Of a stretch of 64,000 nucleotides of DNA, positions 18,801-27,240 are shown piece after piece. The translations under genes and the position numbers were made by a program. The stretch is from Solirubrobacterales bacterium. GTDB taxonomy: Bacteria > Actinomycetota > Thermoleophilia > Solirubrobacterales > Solirubrobacteraceae. Within the stretch, counting starts at the first letter, position 1. Each line of letters opens with the position of its first letter. The stretch is from positions 33,343 to 97,342 of the forward strand of contig DAHUYZ010000002.1 of NCBI GenBank assembly GCA_027306855.1. The letters run 5' to 3'. The notes beneath the pieces were generated by a model. It saw nothing but the letters and a program-made list of their open reading frames with translations. It searched no databases and was not told the DNA's origin.

Positions 18801-19256
18801 GTAGCCGCGGACGGCCAGGCGAATGAGGACGGCGGCGAGGACGATCTCGATGACGAGGCGCAGCTCGAGCAGGAGGAGGACACGCTTGGGGTCGAGATCG
18901 AGATAACGCCCGCCGGCAAGTCGACCAAGCAGCTCTCCCTGCTCTCAGGGGGGGAGAAGTCGATGACGGCGCTCGCGTTCCTATTCGCCGTCTTCCTGGC
19001 TCGTCCGTGCCCGTTCTACGTGCTCGACGAGGTCGAGGCCGCGCTCGACGATCTCAACCTCGACCGTTTCTTGACCTTGCTGCGCCGCTACGCAGACAGG
19101 GCGCAGTTCATCGTCATCACCCATCAGAAGCGCACGATGGAGGCCGCGGACTGGCTGTATGGGGTGTCGATGGCCGACAACGGGATCTCCAAGGTGCTTT
19201 CGCGGCGCCTTCCCCAAGAGCAGTCGACGGCGCCCCAGGTCGCTCCCGTCTCGTGA
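15900..19256 (+). CDS. smc: Chromosome segregation protein SMC
   Basis: Condensin ATPase of 1118 residues, a little shorter than usual (about 1190). Walker A is GPNGSGKS at 31-38, with the FKSFPDRT N-terminal motif before it. Long Glu/Arg/Ala coiled coils run from about 165 to 470 and 660 to 940, flanking a hinge at about 475-650 that has an acidic insertion. The ABC signature LSGGEKSMTALAFLFA and Walker B PFYVLDEVEAALDD close the head. No scpA/scpB or mutM/fpg is adjacent; in Mycobacterium fpg lies between rnc and smc. Confidence 0.96.
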   Translation: MHLKSLTLKGFKSFPDRTRLDFGPGVSVIVGPNGSGKSNVTDALLWAMGEQSPLAVRGSSMQDVIFGGGRGVQARSSAEVEIVLDNSDGTVDVPLAEISIVRRLDRAGDGEYRLNGARCRLVDVIEVLSDTGLGKETHSVISQGRVEAIVMSKPRERRMLIEEAAGLGKHRKRRRRAQLKLDRTQENLDRALDVEREARTRLRPLKRQAEAAELHERLQRQMLEVQLELALEAVRAGCEQLLDSEATVALARAKREEIEQRLADVAARRSQAESALAQRTERHDAISKRAYEIRSARERLALRGEQAATVADTVRTRAGRIEVELAALEQVAAEHSSEQESASEDRVRELEDQLGQIERERESEIERALAELQSERWRAELLVGELEQAALEARQARESADEKAEAARADLRAAQAGAQQARGEAARVGAELAAANQFLRIHARSGAHSSLSAQTRLLSEALQVEAGYELALAAALGGRLDGALVADLDAAAALLDSSGPDGAVALLAGNAADEGADGAESSAGAQSPRKDAERPPVEGARRLLDLVRGSGAVIEVARRMLEDAWVVDRLEDLPPSFSGIASTPSGRVLFAAWGEVRQATEGGAERVLARRNERERLLAESETSVRAEQEAKAEVDRRLEHVRELDVERDGADATLRERERMLAQAREERRNAEWLIEQRRAAPEQGPQAVRRAELLGELAAERRVAERVKAQREERERRIARLRAQHAADIQLQPRAERLSSALADAAQVLGGVLGEVQEQLSADRAQGELLASELRECAAQEAAIQGELRAEGEIVTAAEVAAQRLRDQAAEAQEELRAVCERLELPVPIASPDTTNEDESETSDAPARLDEEQKQALQGRLERLQRRREQLGPVNPLAKAEYDEALAHVEELETRRADLETALRELRAVIRETDRQIHDTFHATFTAAASNFEELVGDVFPGGSGRLRLVSEEQAPSPVLGGEDVAADGQANEDGGEDDLDDEAQLEQEEDTLGVEIEITPAGKSTKQLSLLSGGEKSMTALAFLFAVFLARPCPFYVLDEVEAALDDLNLDRFLTLLRRYADRAQFIVITHQKRTMEAADWLYGVSMADNGISKVLSRRLPQEQSTAPQVAPVS

Positions 19257-19340
19257 CAGGCGCGCGAGCGTCGATTGTGACTGGAACTGATGGCGCATCG
19301 CTGACGATGGCGCGTGACTGACGATGATGGTGGACCGCTG

Positions 19341-20339
19341 ATGGCGCGCGATTGGACAGACCTGTTCATCACCGGTGGGCCCTCGATCTCCGCGGTGAAG
19401 CAGAGCGGTGAGGAGGACGCGACGCGGCGTCGAGGACTGCTGCGGCGCCTGCGCGAAAACCTCTCCAAGACACGACAGGCGCTTGGGTCGGAGATCCAGG
19501 CGACGATCTTCGAAGGCCTCGACGAGCAATCTTGGGAGCGCCTGGAGGAGGCGCTGATCATGGCCGACGTCGGTGTGTCGAGCACCGCGTCTGTGGTCGA
19601 GACGCTGGAACGCGAGTCCTCAGGTGGCACGCTGAACGGCGAGGCGCTCACGATACGCTTGGTCGAGCTGCTCGCCGACGCGGCGCGCTCAGACGACGAT
19701 CGGATCGACATCCGCGCCAAGCCGACGGTGATTCTCGCGGTCGGGGTCAATGGGACCGGCAAGACGACGACGATCGGAAAGCTGGCTTGGCATCTGAAGC
19801 GCGAGCTGGGCGTCAGCGTGCTGCTCGCGGCGGCCGACACGTTCAGGGCCGCGGCACGGGAGCAGCTGCAAGGTTGGGCCGAAAGAGCGGGCGCTGAGAT
19901 CGTGGTCGGGCCCGACGGCGCCGACCCCGGCTCGGTCGCCTTCGAGGCCGTGGCTCGCACGCGAGCGCAGGGCATCGATGTCGTGATCGTCGACACGGCC
20001 GGGCGGCTTCACACGCAGGACGATTTGATGGCCGAGCTCGCGAAGGTGCGGCGTGTGATCGCGCGCCAGCTCGAGGGTGCGCCGCACGAGACGCTGCTCA
20101 CGATCGATGCGACGACCGGTCAGAACGGGCTGCGTCAAGCGAAGGCGTTCGCGGAGTCGGTCGGCGTGACCGGGATCGCGCTTACGAAGCTCGACGGCAC
20201 GGCTCGCGGGGGCATCGCGATCGCGATAGCCCATGAGCTAGGCCTGCCGGTAAAGCTGATCGGCATCGGCGAGGCGCTCGAGGATCTGCGCCCGTTCGAC
20301 CCCGATGACTTTGCAAAGGCACTGATTGCCCCGGAGTGA
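19341..20339 (+). CDS. ftsY: Signal recognition particle receptor FtsY
   Basis: SRP receptor GTPase that docks ribosomes at the membrane translocon. It has the NG domain only, without a long acidic N-terminal region: helical N domain about 15-110, G1 GVNGTGKTTTIGKLA, AADTFRAAAREQL, DTAGRLHTQ, TKLDGTARGG, and the C-terminal LIGIGEALEDLRPFD. The ATG at 19341 gives 332 residues; an in-frame GTG at 19314 is an alternative because the leader holds several similar ATGGCGC words in different frames. smc-ftsY adjacency is conserved in actinobacteria. Confidence 0.95.
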   Translation: MARDWTDLFITGGPSISAVKQSGEEDATRRRGLLRRLRENLSKTRQALGSEIQATIFEGLDEQSWERLEEALIMADVGVSSTASVVETLERESSGGTLNGEALTIRLVELLADAARSDDDRIDIRAKPTVILAVGVNGTGKTTTIGKLAWHLKRELGVSVLLAAADTFRAAAREQLQGWAERAGAEIVVGPDGADPGSVAFEAVARTRAQGIDVVIVDTAGRLHTQDDLMAELAKVRRVIARQLEGAPHETLLTIDATTGQNGLRQAKAFAESVGVTGIALTKLDGTARGGIAIAIAHELGLPVKLIGIGEALEDLRPFDPDDFAKALIAPE

Positions 20340-20361
20340 GCCCCCGGGCGTGTGCGTACAT

Positions 20362-20396
20362 AGCCCGCTCCGTCCGGCACGGACCCCACACGGGCT
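20362..20396 (+). terminator. Two-tier hairpin after ftsY
   Basis: AGCCCG (20362-20367) pairs with CGGGCT (20391-20396), and inside it GTCCG pairs with CGGAC around a GCA loop. It lies between ftsY and the NfeD gene just upstream of a candidate -10. There is no T run, so termination is only suggested. Confidence 0.35.
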
Positions 20397-20407
20397 TCCC
20401 GCTGAGC

Positions 20408-20413
20408 GATAAT
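20408..20413 (+). promoter_or_regulatory. Candidate leaderless -10 element of the NfeD gene
   Basis: GATAAT ends 7 bases before the ATG at 20421 and differs from TATAAT at one position. It would start a unit with the SPFH gene and possibly ffh. Confidence 0.45.
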
Positions 20414-20420
20414 CGCAGGC

Positions 20421-20852
20421 ATGGACGCCTGGATCCTGTGGCTTGTGGCGGCGTGCGTGCTCGGCTTGGGTGAGATGCACCAGGGCGGCTTCTATCTCGG
20501 ACCGTTCGCGCTGGGGGCCGCGTTGGCCGCGGTCGTGAGCGCGCTCGGGGTGGGAGTATTGCTGTCGACGGTCGTCTTCTTGCTCGCGTCGGGGATCGTG
20601 TTCGCCACGCTGCGGCCGGTAGCGCGCCGTCATCGAAAGACGGCGCCCGCGATCCGTACGGGCGCCGCCGCGCTGGTCGGTCGCAAGGCGACGGTGATCG
20701 AGCGCATCGCCAACTATGAGGGCGTCGGCTGCGTGAAGATAGACGGCGAGGTCTGGACCGCTCGCAGCTTCGACGAGGACGAGGTCATCGACCAGGGGGA
20801 GCGGGTCGAAGTGGTCGAGATACGGGGCGCAACCGCCTTGGTCATGCGCTGA
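20421..20852 (+). CDS. NfeD-like membrane protein with OB-fold domain
   Basis: Short NfeD-family protein of 143 residues: two or three membrane helices (about 5-70, split by a GG turn) and a soluble C-terminal OB-fold (about 80-143, from LVGRKATVIE to EVVEIRGATALVMR). NfeD proteins are paired with SPFH/stomatin proteins in bacterial membrane microdomains, and such a partner starts 24 bases downstream. No protease domain is present, so this is the short (1b) type. Confidence 0.85.
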   Translation: MDAWILWLVAACVLGLGEMHQGGFYLGPFALGAALAAVVSALGVGVLLSTVVFLLASGIVFATLRPVARRHRKTAPAIRTGAAALVGRKATVIERIANYEGVGCVKIDGEVWTARSFDEDEVIDQGERVEVVEIRGATALVMR

Positions 20853-20876
20853 TCGAATGGAGAGGAGGGGCTGACA

Positions 20877-21833
20877 ATGGTTGCCCTGATCGTCGTAGCC
20901 GTGGTTGTTGTGTTCTTGCTGATCGCGGCTTCGCGCGCGATCCGCATCATTCCCCAAGCGCGCGCGGGGGTTGTCGAGCGCCTTGGCCGCTACAGCCGTA
21001 CGCTCGATCCTGGGCTTGCGCTCCTGACGCCGTTCATCGAACGCGTTCGCCCGTTGGTGGACCTGCGCGAGCAGGTCGTCTCGTTCGACGGCCAGCCGGT
21101 GATCACCGAGGACAACCTGGTCGTGCAGATCGACACGGTGCTGTTCTTCCAGGTCACCGACCCGCGGGCGGCCGACTACGAGATCGTCAACTACATCCAG
21201 GCGATCGAGCAGATCACCGCGACGATGCTGCGCAGCGTGATCGGGTCGATGGATCTCGAGCAGACGCTGACCTCACGCGACAAGATCAACGCCCTGCTGC
21301 GCACCGTGCTCGACGAGGCGACGGGCAAGTGGGGGATCAGGATCAATCGCGTGGAGATCAAGTCGGTCGACCCGCCGCCGGACATCAGGACCGCGATGGA
21401 GAAGCAGATGCGCGCCGAGCGCGACCGCCGCGCCGCGATCCTGACTGCGGAAGGCGAGAAGCAGGCGCAGATCCTCACAGCCGAGGGCGAGAAGCAAGCG
21501 GCGGTGTTGAAGGCCGAAGGGGCCAAGCGGGCGGCCGTGCTGCGCGCCGAGGGCGAAGCGAAGGCGATCGACACGGTGTTCAGCGCGATCCACGAGGGCA
21601 AACCGACGAGAGAGCTGCTCAGCTACGAATACCTGCAAATGCTTCCCCAGCTCGCCGAAGGCGATGCCAACAAGGTGTTCGTCGTGCCGTCCGAGTTCGC
21701 GCAGGCGTTCGGCGGGATCGGAGAGGCGCTGACGCGGGGCGCGGAGGGCTCACACGTGCGCGGTTGGGGCGACGCCCCCGATGGCGGGCAGGGCGGGGCG
21801 CTCGGCGGGGCGCCTGCGGGCGAGGACGAGTAG
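20877..21833 (+). CDS. SPFH/band 7 (stomatin/QmcA-like) protein
   Basis: Membrane-anchored scaffold protein of 318 residues with one N-terminal membrane helix (about 2-20) and a band 7 domain (about 22-180) that includes ERLGRYSRTLDPGL, VVSFDGQPVITEDN and IKSVDPPPDIRTAMEKQM. After it come four 11-residue repeats of the form (I/V)LxAEGExxAA at about 190-235, predicted to extend an oligomerising helix, then a Gly-rich tail. A purine-rich GGAGAGGAGGGG precedes the ATG. It forms a pair with the NfeD gene and lies 4 bases before ffh. Confidence 0.9.
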   Translation: MVALIVVAVVVVFLLIAASRAIRIIPQARAGVVERLGRYSRTLDPGLALLTPFIERVRPLVDLREQVVSFDGQPVITEDNLVVQIDTVLFFQVTDPRAADYEIVNYIQAIEQITATMLRSVIGSMDLEQTLTSRDKINALLRTVLDEATGKWGIRINRVEIKSVDPPPDIRTAMEKQMRAERDRRAAILTAEGEKQAQILTAEGEKQAAVLKAEGAKRAAVLRAEGEAKAIDTVFSAIHEGKPTRELLSYEYLQMLPQLAEGDANKVFVVPSEFAQAFGGIGEALTRGAEGSHVRGWGDAPDGGQGGALGGAPAGEDE

Positions 21834-21837
21834 GCCT

Positions 21838-23172
21838 GTGTTCGACTCGCTCGGGGAGAGGCTGCAGGCGACGCTGGGCGAGGTCCGCCGGCACGGAACG
21901 CTGACCGAGAAGGACATCGACAGCGCGTTGCGAGAGATCCGGCTCGCGCTGCTGGAGGCCGACGTCAACTTCAAGGTCGCCAAGCAGTTCGCGGTCGAGG
22001 TCAAGGAGCGTTGCCAGGGAGCGGAGATAGTTGGCAAGTTGAATCCCGGTCAGCAGGTCATCAAGATCGTCGCCGACGAGTTGACGGCGCTGATGGGCGG
22101 CGACGCTCGCGATCTCCGTTTCTCCTCCAGCCCGCCCACGGTCATCCTGATGGCGGGTCTTCAGGGCTCGGGCAAGACGACGGCGACCGCCAAGCTCGCC
22201 AGGTATCTGCGCGAAGAGCATTCCTGCTCGGTGGCGCTCGCGGCGTGCGACGTCTACAGGCCTGCCGCCGTCGATCAGCTCGTGAAGGTCGGCCGACAGG
22301 CCGGCGCCGAGGTCTATGAGCAGGGGACCGACGGCGACCCTGTGGAGATTGCGCGCTGGGCTCTGGAGCGCGCCCGCCGCGAGGGCAAGGACGTGCTGAT
22401 CGTCGATACGAGTGGGCGTTTGCATATCGATGAGGCGCTGATGGATGAGCTCGTGAGGATCCGCGACGCGATCGAGCCTCAGGAGATCCTGCTCGTGCTC
22501 GACGCTATGACCGGTCAGGACGCGATCAACGTTGCAGAGGAGTTCGCGCGAGCGGTGCGCTTCGACGGTGTCGTGATGAGCAAGCTCGACGGAGATGCGC
22601 GCGGCGGCGCGGCGCTGTCGGTCAGGGCCGTTACGGGCACGCCGATCCTGTTCGTCTCCACCGGCGAGAAGCTGGAGCAGTTCGAGCGCTTCCATCCGGA
22701 GCGGATGGCTCAGCGCATCCTCGGCATGGGCGACGTGATGAGCCTGATCGAGAAGACCGAGCGTCAGTTCGACGAGGCGCAGGCCGCTGAGCTGGAGCGC
22801 AAGCTGCGCCGCAACGAGCTCGGTCTAGACGACTTCCTCGACCAGCTGAAGATGGTCCGGCGCATGGGTTCATTGACTAGCCTGCTTGGCATGATTCCGG
22901 GCTTTGCGGGCGCCCAGTTGAAGGGATTGAAGGTCGACGAGCGCGAGCTCGACCGGATCCAGGCGATCATCCTGTCGATGACCCAGCAGGAGCGCAGGCG
23001 GCCCGAGCTCATCAATGGCTCACGCCGGCTGCGGATCGCACGGGGCTCGGGAACGAACGTGCAGCAGGTCAACCAGCTCGTCAAGCAGTTCGGCCAGATG
23101 CGCAAGGTAATGAAGCAGATGGGACGGGGTAAGATGCCGGACGTCGGGGCGCTGATCCGCCAGGCACGCTAG
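21838..23172 (+). CDS. ffh: Signal recognition particle protein Ffh
   Basis: SRP54 GTPase that binds signal peptides and 4.5S RNA. N domain about 1-90, G domain with [40 protein letters not shown] and [14 protein letters not shown], then an M domain (about 300-444) rich in Met and Arg that ends [13 protein letters not shown]. Length 444. The GTG at 21838 starts the family N-terminus MFDSLGERL; the open frame upstream lies within the SPFH gene. Its stop codon TAG is also the start of the rpsP -10 hexamer. Confidence 0.96.
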   Translation: MFDSLGERLQATLGEVRRHGTLTEKDIDSALREIRLALLEADVNFKVAKQFAVEVKERCQGAEIVGKLNPGQQVIKIVADELTALMGGDARDLRFSSSPPTVILMAGLQGSGKTTATAKLARYLREEHSCSVALAACDVYRPAAVDQLVKVGRQAGAEVYEQGTDGDPVEIARWALERARREGKDVLIVDTSGRLHIDEALMDELVRIRDAIEPQEILLVLDAMTGQDAINVAEEFARAVRFDGVVMSKLDGDARGGAALSVRAVTGTPILFVSTGEKLEQFERFHPERMAQRILGMGDVMSLIEKTERQFDEAQAAELERKLRRNELGLDDFLDQLKMVRRMGSLTSLLGMIPGFAGAQLKGLKVDERELDRIQAIILSMTQQERRRPELINGSRRLRIARGSGTNVQQVNQLVKQFGQMRKVMKQMGRGKMPDVGALIRQAR

Positions 23173-23175
23173 GGT
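23170..23175 (+). promoter_or_regulatory. Candidate leaderless -10 element of rpsP
   Basis: TAGGGT, whose first three bases are the ffh stop codon, ends 7 bases before the rpsP ATG. It would drive the rpsP-khpA-rimM-trmD unit separately from ffh. Confidence 0.5.
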
Positions 23176-23182
23176 TAGCGTC

Positions 23183-23428
23183 ATGGCAGTCAGGCTCAGG
23201 CTCACGCGTGTGGGCGCCAAGAAGAACCCGATATGGCGTGTGGTCGTCGCCGACCAGCGCTCACCGCGCGACGGTCGCGTGATCGAGACGATCGGCCACT
23301 ACAACGCGCAGACGAACCCTTCGACGATCTCGATCGACGAGGAGCGAGCCAAGAGCTGGCTGGCTCGAGGGGCGCAACCGTCCGCCACGGTTCGCAAGCT
23401 GTTGCGCATCCAAGGGATCGCCGGATAG
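23183..23428 (+). CDS. rpsP: 30S ribosomal protein S16
   Basis: Small-subunit ribosomal protein of 81 residues with the typical [24 protein letters not shown] start, [11 protein letters not shown] and [19 protein letters not shown]. First gene of the rpsP-khpA-rimM-trmD block, an order kept across most bacteria. Confidence 0.97.
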   Translation: MAVRLRLTRVGAKKNPIWRVVVADQRSPRDGRVIETIGHYNAQTNPSTISIDEERAKSWLARGAQPSATVRKLLRIQGIAG

Positions 23429-23478
23429 CGCCCGGGCGTCAGGCGCAAGTCCGTCTCAGGGCGCCGGGATCGAATGAG

Positions 23479-23721
23479 ATGTCCTCGTTGAAGAGCCTGC
23501 TGGAGTACTTAGCTCGCGGTCTCGTCGACACTCCCGAGGAGGTCTCGGTCGAGCAGTTCGACGAGGATGACGGCACGATCGTGCTCGAGCTGTGCGTCGC
23601 CGATGAGGACTACGGCAAGGTGATCGGCAAGGGCGGCCGCACCGCCCAGGCGCTGCGCACCGTCATAAAGGCAGCGGCAGCAGGCGAGAAACGCCGCGTC
23701 CTCCTCGACATCGTCGATTGA
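23479..23721 (+). CDS. khpA: KH-domain RNA-binding protein KhpA
   Basis: Small RNA-binding protein of 80 residues with a single KH domain; the nucleic-acid loop reads GKVIGKGGRTAQALR. Homologues pair with KhpB to regulate cell division in streptococci. The ATG at 23479 is chosen because it gives the family start MSSLKSLLEYLARGLVD. The position between rpsP and rimM matches Rv2908c. Confidence 0.93.
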   Translation: MSSLKSLLEYLARGLVDTPEEVSVEQFDEDDGTIVLELCVADEDYGKVIGKGGRTAQALRTVIKAAAAGEKRRVLLDIVD

Positions 23722-23766
23722 CGCCGTCCTCCGACAACGCCTACCCGTGCCGAGAGGCCCCTCGCG

Positions 23767-24318
23767 GTGACGCCGACGCCTGGTGAGCCGGAGCGTTCGG
23801 CGATGACGGCCGGACGCGTTGGTCGCGCCCACGGCCTGGACGGCAGCTTCTACGTGACAGGCGCCCGGCCACGCCTGCTCGGCCTCGGGACGCTCGTCGC
23901 TGTCGCAGGGCTGGAGCGGGCAATCGTGCGCCGCGCCGGCACCGACGAGCACCCGATCGTACGCCTAGAAGGGGCCGAGGACCGAGCGGCCGCCGAGTCG
24001 CTGCGCGGTCGGGAGCTGACCGTCGCTCGCGAGCACGCCCCTTCGTTGGGCGCCGGGGAATGGTGGGCTGCGGAGCTGGAGGGATGCGAGGTGACCGACG
24101 GCGATCGCCTCGTCGGCGTGGTACGTGCGCTCGTCGAGCTGCCTTCGTGCGAGGCGCTTGCGATCGACCGTGCCGCTCTACCTGCCGCCGACCGGGATCT
24201 CGCCGCTTCGGACGAGCAGGAGCCGCTACTCGTGCCGATGGTTCGAGATGCGATCCGGTCCGTCGACGTCTGCGCGAAGAGGATCGACGTCGACATGAGC
24301 TTTGTCGAAGGAGACTGA
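23767..24318 (+). CDS. rimM: 16S rRNA processing protein RimM
   Basis: Assembly factor for the 30S head that binds S19. The N-terminal beta barrel has the AGRVGRAHGLDGSFYV motif (about 14-29) and the C-terminal PRC-barrel region begins near GEWWAAELEGCEV. The GTG at 23767 gives 183 residues; the ATG at 23803, just before TAGRVGRAHG, is a reasonable alternative. Its TGA shares one base with the trmD ATG. Confidence 0.93.
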   Translation: MTPTPGEPERSAMTAGRVGRAHGLDGSFYVTGARPRLLGLGTLVAVAGLERAIVRRAGTDEHPIVRLEGAEDRAAAESLRGRELTVAREHAPSLGAGEWWAAELEGCEVTDGDRLVGVVRALVELPSCEALAIDRAALPAADRDLAASDEQEPLLVPMVRDAIRSVDVCAKRIDVDMSFVEGD

Positions 24319-24998
24319 TGGAGATCGACGTCTTCACCCTCTTCCCCGAGTGGTTCGAGTGGTTCCAAACGCAGCGCCACGTCCGCAACGCGCTCGACGC
24401 CGGCGCTCGGCTGACGTACGTGGACATCCGCGAGCACACGCCCCTGAGTGGCCGCCAGGTCGACGACACGCCTTTCGGCGGGGGCGCGGGGATGGTGCTG
24501 CGGGTAGACGTCATGGATGCGGCGCTCAGTGCGCACTACAGGATGGATGCGGCCGCCGTGCGCGACACGCGACGCGTGATTGCGCTGACGCCGGCCGGCA
24601 GGCCGCTCGACGAGGCTTATGTGCGCGAGCTCTCCGAGCAGCCGGCCCTGACGTTGCTGTGCGGGCGCTACGAGGGGCTCGACGAGCGCATCGTCGAGCA
24701 CTTCGCCGGCGAGACGCTGTCGATCGGCCGCTACGTGCTCTCAGGCGGGGAGCTCGCCGCGATGGTCGTCTGCGATGCGGTCCTGCGCAAGCTGCCCGGC
24801 GCTCTCGGTCATGCCGACTCGGCGGCGGAGGAGTCGTTCAGCGATGCGCTGGGAGGCATGCCCGAGTATCCGCACTACACGAGACCCGCGGAATACCGCG
24901 GCTGGAAGGTCCCCGAGGTGCTTCTGTCAGGGCACCACGATCGCATCAAGCGTTGGCGCCAGGAGCAGAGCAGGCTGCGCGGCTTGCAAAGGCCCTAG
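24318..24998 (+). CDS. trmD: tRNA (guanine-37-N1)-methyltransferase TrmD
   Basis: Knotted (SPOUT) methyltransferase that modifies G37 next to the anticodon and prevents frameshifting. Landmarks are MEIDVFTLFPE, DDTPFGGGAGMV, LLCGRYEGLDERIVEH, SIGRYVLSGGELAAM and GHHDRIKRWR. Length 226. The start is fixed by the TGATG junction with rimM; the frame is also open upstream inside rimM but without similarity. Confidence 0.96.
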   Translation: MEIDVFTLFPEWFEWFQTQRHVRNALDAGARLTYVDIREHTPLSGRQVDDTPFGGGAGMVLRVDVMDAALSAHYRMDAAAVRDTRRVIALTPAGRPLDEAYVRELSEQPALTLLCGRYEGLDERIVEHFAGETLSIGRYVLSGGELAAMVVCDAVLRKLPGALGHADSAAEESFSDALGGMPEYPHYTRPAEYRGWKVPEVLLSGHHDRIKRWRQEQSRLRGLQRP

Positions 24999-25025
24999 TT
25001 AGGCCCTCTGCAAGCGGCGTTCGAT

Positions 25026-25077
25026 ACCATTGCGCTACGCGCGCGGACGACAGCGACTCGCCGTCGGTTCCCGCGCA
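25026..25077 (+). promoter_or_regulatory. Possible rplS promoter and leader hairpin
   Basis: TACCAT at 25026-25031 could be a -10 element, leaving a leader of roughly 55 bases before the rplS ATG. Within it GCGCG...GACG pairs with CGTC...CGCGC (about 25037-25077). Ribosomal-protein leaders are often autoregulatory, but no known L19 leader motif is recognised. Confidence 0.28.
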
Positions 25078-25089
25078 TCTTCTTTTGCC

Positions 25090-25833
25090 ATGAGCAGCGT
25101 CATTGAAAGCCTCGAGCGTGCGCAACTGCGCCGCGTCCCAGAGTTCGCGCCCGGCGATCGCGTCAGGGTGCACTTCCAGGTGATCGAGGGCACCCGCCGG
25201 CGTGTCCAGGTGTTCGAGGGCGTCGTGATCAAGCGCCAGGGCCACGGCGTGCGCGAGACATTCGTCGTCCGCAAGCAGTCCTTCGGCGTGGGTGTCGAGC
25301 GAACGTTCCCTCTGCACTCGCCCAAGATCGAGCGCATCGAGGTGGCGGCGAGGGGCGATGTGCGCCGCGCGAAGCTCTACTACCTGCGCGACCGTGTAGG
25401 CAAGCGCGCCAGGGTCCGAGAGCGTCGCTACGCCGGACCGGAGGAAGCGGTCGAGTACGGCCTCCTGCACGAAGCGACCGAGGCGACCGACGCGGAGGGG
25501 GCGACGGCGGAGGAGACGCTGGCCGAGGTGGAACAGGCCGAAGTGGTCGAGACTGGCGGCGCCGGCGAGGACACGACTCCCGGCGCGGGTGAGGGCACGG
25601 CTGCTGTTGACGAAGATGTGGCTGCTGGCCCGAGCAAAGATACCCCCGGCGCAAGCGAGGACACGGCGGATGCCGATGCCGCGGACGCGCCGGATGCCGA
25701 GCCAGCTTCGCAGGACGTCGCGGCGTCAGAGGAGCAGGCCGAGGGCGCGCCCAGCGATGACGCAGCCGCCGCGGCTGAGGCCGATCGGCCTTCCGACGCC
25801 GAGGATGCGCCCGCCGACAGCACATCGGCGTGA
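25090..25833 (+). CDS. rplS: 50S ribosomal protein L19 with long acidic C-terminal extension
   Basis: Residues 1-115 are an ordinary L19 ([72 protein letters not shown] core, [11 protein letters not shown]). L19 usually ends there. Here another 130 residues follow, made almost only of Ala, Glu, Asp, Gly, Thr and Ser, strongly acidic and predicted disordered. The reading frame is continuous and joins lepB by a 4-base GTGA overlap, so this is not an assembly read-through into non-coding DNA. The function of the tail is unknown. Confidence 0.95.
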   Translation: MSSVIESLERAQLRRVPEFAPGDRVRVHFQVIEGTRRRVQVFEGVVIKRQGHGVRETFVVRKQSFGVGVERTFPLHSPKIERIEVAARGDVRRAKLYYLRDRVGKRARVRERRYAGPEEAVEYGLLHEATEATDAEGATAEETLAEVEQAEVVETGGAGEDTTPGAGEGTAAVDEDVAAGPSKDTPGASEDTADADAADAPDAEPASQDVAASEEQAEGAPSDDAAAAAEADRPSDAEDAPADSTSA

Positions 25834-26501
25834 GCGAGAATCCATCTTCGGCAAAGGACGTACAGTCCGAGCCAGGCAAGAAGTCCCGCACGAGCTCGAT
25901 CGTCGAGCTGGTGCTCATCATCGTCGTCGCGATCGGCCTCGCGATCGTCATCCAAGCCTTCATCGTCAAGCCCTACCGCATACCGAGCGGCTCGATGGAA
26001 CCGACGCTCGCCGTCGGTCAGCGCGTTCTCGTCGACCGGATAGGCATGCACTTCGGCGATCCTCATGTCGGTGAGATCGTGGTGTTCCATCCGCCGAAGA
26101 ACGCCGAACAGGAGATCTGCGGCCCCTCGCCCCACATGGTCACGCCGGGCCGGACGGCGTGCGCGGCGCCGGAGCCGATTCAATCGAGCGTGAACTTCAT
26201 CAAGCGCATCGTCGCCGGTCCGGGCGATGAAATCTCGATCAAGGAAGGGCACGTCTTTCGCAAGACGCCGGGACAGAAGACCTTCACGCGCGAGTCCGAC
26301 TCGTATATCCGGCCGTGCGGTGGGGGCTCAGAGTGCAACTTCCCGGTGCCGATCAGGATTCCCGCCGGTCACTGGTTCATGATGGGGGACAACCGTGGCG
26401 AGTCCGACGACAGCAGGTTCTGGGGACCTGTCCCCACAGGGTGGATCATCGGGGCCGCATTCGCCACCTACTGGCCTCCCGACCGCATCGGGATTCTCTG
26501 A
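25830..26501 (+). CDS. lepB: Signal peptidase I
   Basis: Membrane-bound serine/lysine protease that removes signal peptides on the outer face of the membrane. One transmembrane helix (about 24-46) is followed by the catalytic Ser in PSGSMEPTL, the catalytic Lys in [11 protein letters not shown] and box [18 protein letters not shown]. Two extra cysteines in the middle insert (about 94-110) could form a disulfide. Length 223. It overlaps rplS by 4 bases, and its last 107 bases appear to be shared with the 5' part of the rnhB frame. Confidence 0.95.
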   Translation: MSENPSSAKDVQSEPGKKSRTSSIVELVLIIVVAIGLAIVIQAFIVKPYRIPSGSMEPTLAVGQRVLVDRIGMHFGDPHVGEIVVFHPPKNAEQEICGPSPHMVTPGRTACAAPEPIQSSVNFIKRIVAGPGDEISIKEGHVFRKTPGQKTFTRESDSYIRPCGGGSECNFPVPIRIPAGHWFMMGDNRGESDDSRFWGPVPTGWIIGAAFATYWPPDRIGIL

Positions 26502-27240
26502 GGATTCCTCCTCGACCGGCGCCATAGACCAGTCGCCTTCCTCTTCGGCTACGGCGAGAAGGCGCCGGGCTCGGACCGCGCGGGCGCGCAGCGGCCGGCG
26601 GCTTTTCGCCTTCGATCGCGATCTCGGCGCTCGGTTCGTGGCTGGCGCCGACGAGGCGGGCCGCGGCTGCCTGGCGGGGCCCCTGCTCGCGGCGGCGGTG
26701 CTGTTCGACTATGACACGATCACGATGCGCGAGATCCGCGCGCTTGCGTCCCTGAACGACTCAAAGCAGCACACATCGGTTGCGCGCGAGGAGCTGTATC
26801 CGCTCATCTTGGGCAGCGCGACGAGCATCAGCGTTGTGTCGCGCTGCGTGCGCGGCATAGACGAGCGTGGGCTCCACAAGACCAATCTTGCCGCCTTGCG
26901 CGATGCGCTCGCGAACGTCACACGGGGACTGGCGGCCGACTCTGTTCAATGCCTGACCGACGGCTTTCCCGTGCCCGACATAGGAATGCCCCAGCGGGCG
27001 ATCGTAAACGGCGACGCCACGAGTGCCGCGATCGCGGCAGCCTCGATCGTCGCGAAGGTGGTCCGCGATCGGTACATGCATCACGCCGACACAGTCCATC
27101 CCGGCTGGAGCTTCGCCGAGCACGTCGGCTACTCGACCCCCGTTCACCGCGAGGCGATCCTCCGCAACGGCGTCTCCCCGCTGCACAGGCTCTCGTTCCA
27201 GTCGCTTGCCTATCAACAATTGGCGCTCGTCGAGCGGTAA
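26395..27240 (+). CDS. rnhB: Ribonuclease HII
   Basis: Removes ribonucleotides from DNA. The catalytic core starts at about residue 81 with VAGADEAGRGCLAGPL (first Asp-Glu), then SLNDSKQ, DGFPVPD, AASIVAKVVRDRYM and EHVGYSTPVHREAI. The stop is certain; the start is not. In this frame there is no ATG, GTG or TTG between the GTG at 26395 (preceded by GGGGGA) and the GTG at 26638, which would remove residues before the core. The long version has an 80-residue Ser/Pro/Arg-rich extension that overlaps lepB. A mobile palindrome begins directly after the TAA. Confidence 0.85.
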   Translation: MASPTTAGSGDLSPQGGSSGPHSPPTGLPTASGFSEDSSSTGAIDQSPSSSATARRRRARTARARSGRRLFAFDRDLGARFVAGADEAGRGCLAGPLLAAAVLFDYDTITMREIRALASLNDSKQHTSVAREELYPLILGSATSISVVSRCVRGIDERGLHKTNLAALRDALANVTRGLAADSVQCLTDGFPVPDIGMPQRAIVNGDATSAAIAAASIVAKVVRDRYMHHADTVHPGWSFAEHVGYSTPVHREAILRNGVSPLHRLSFQSLAYQQLALVER

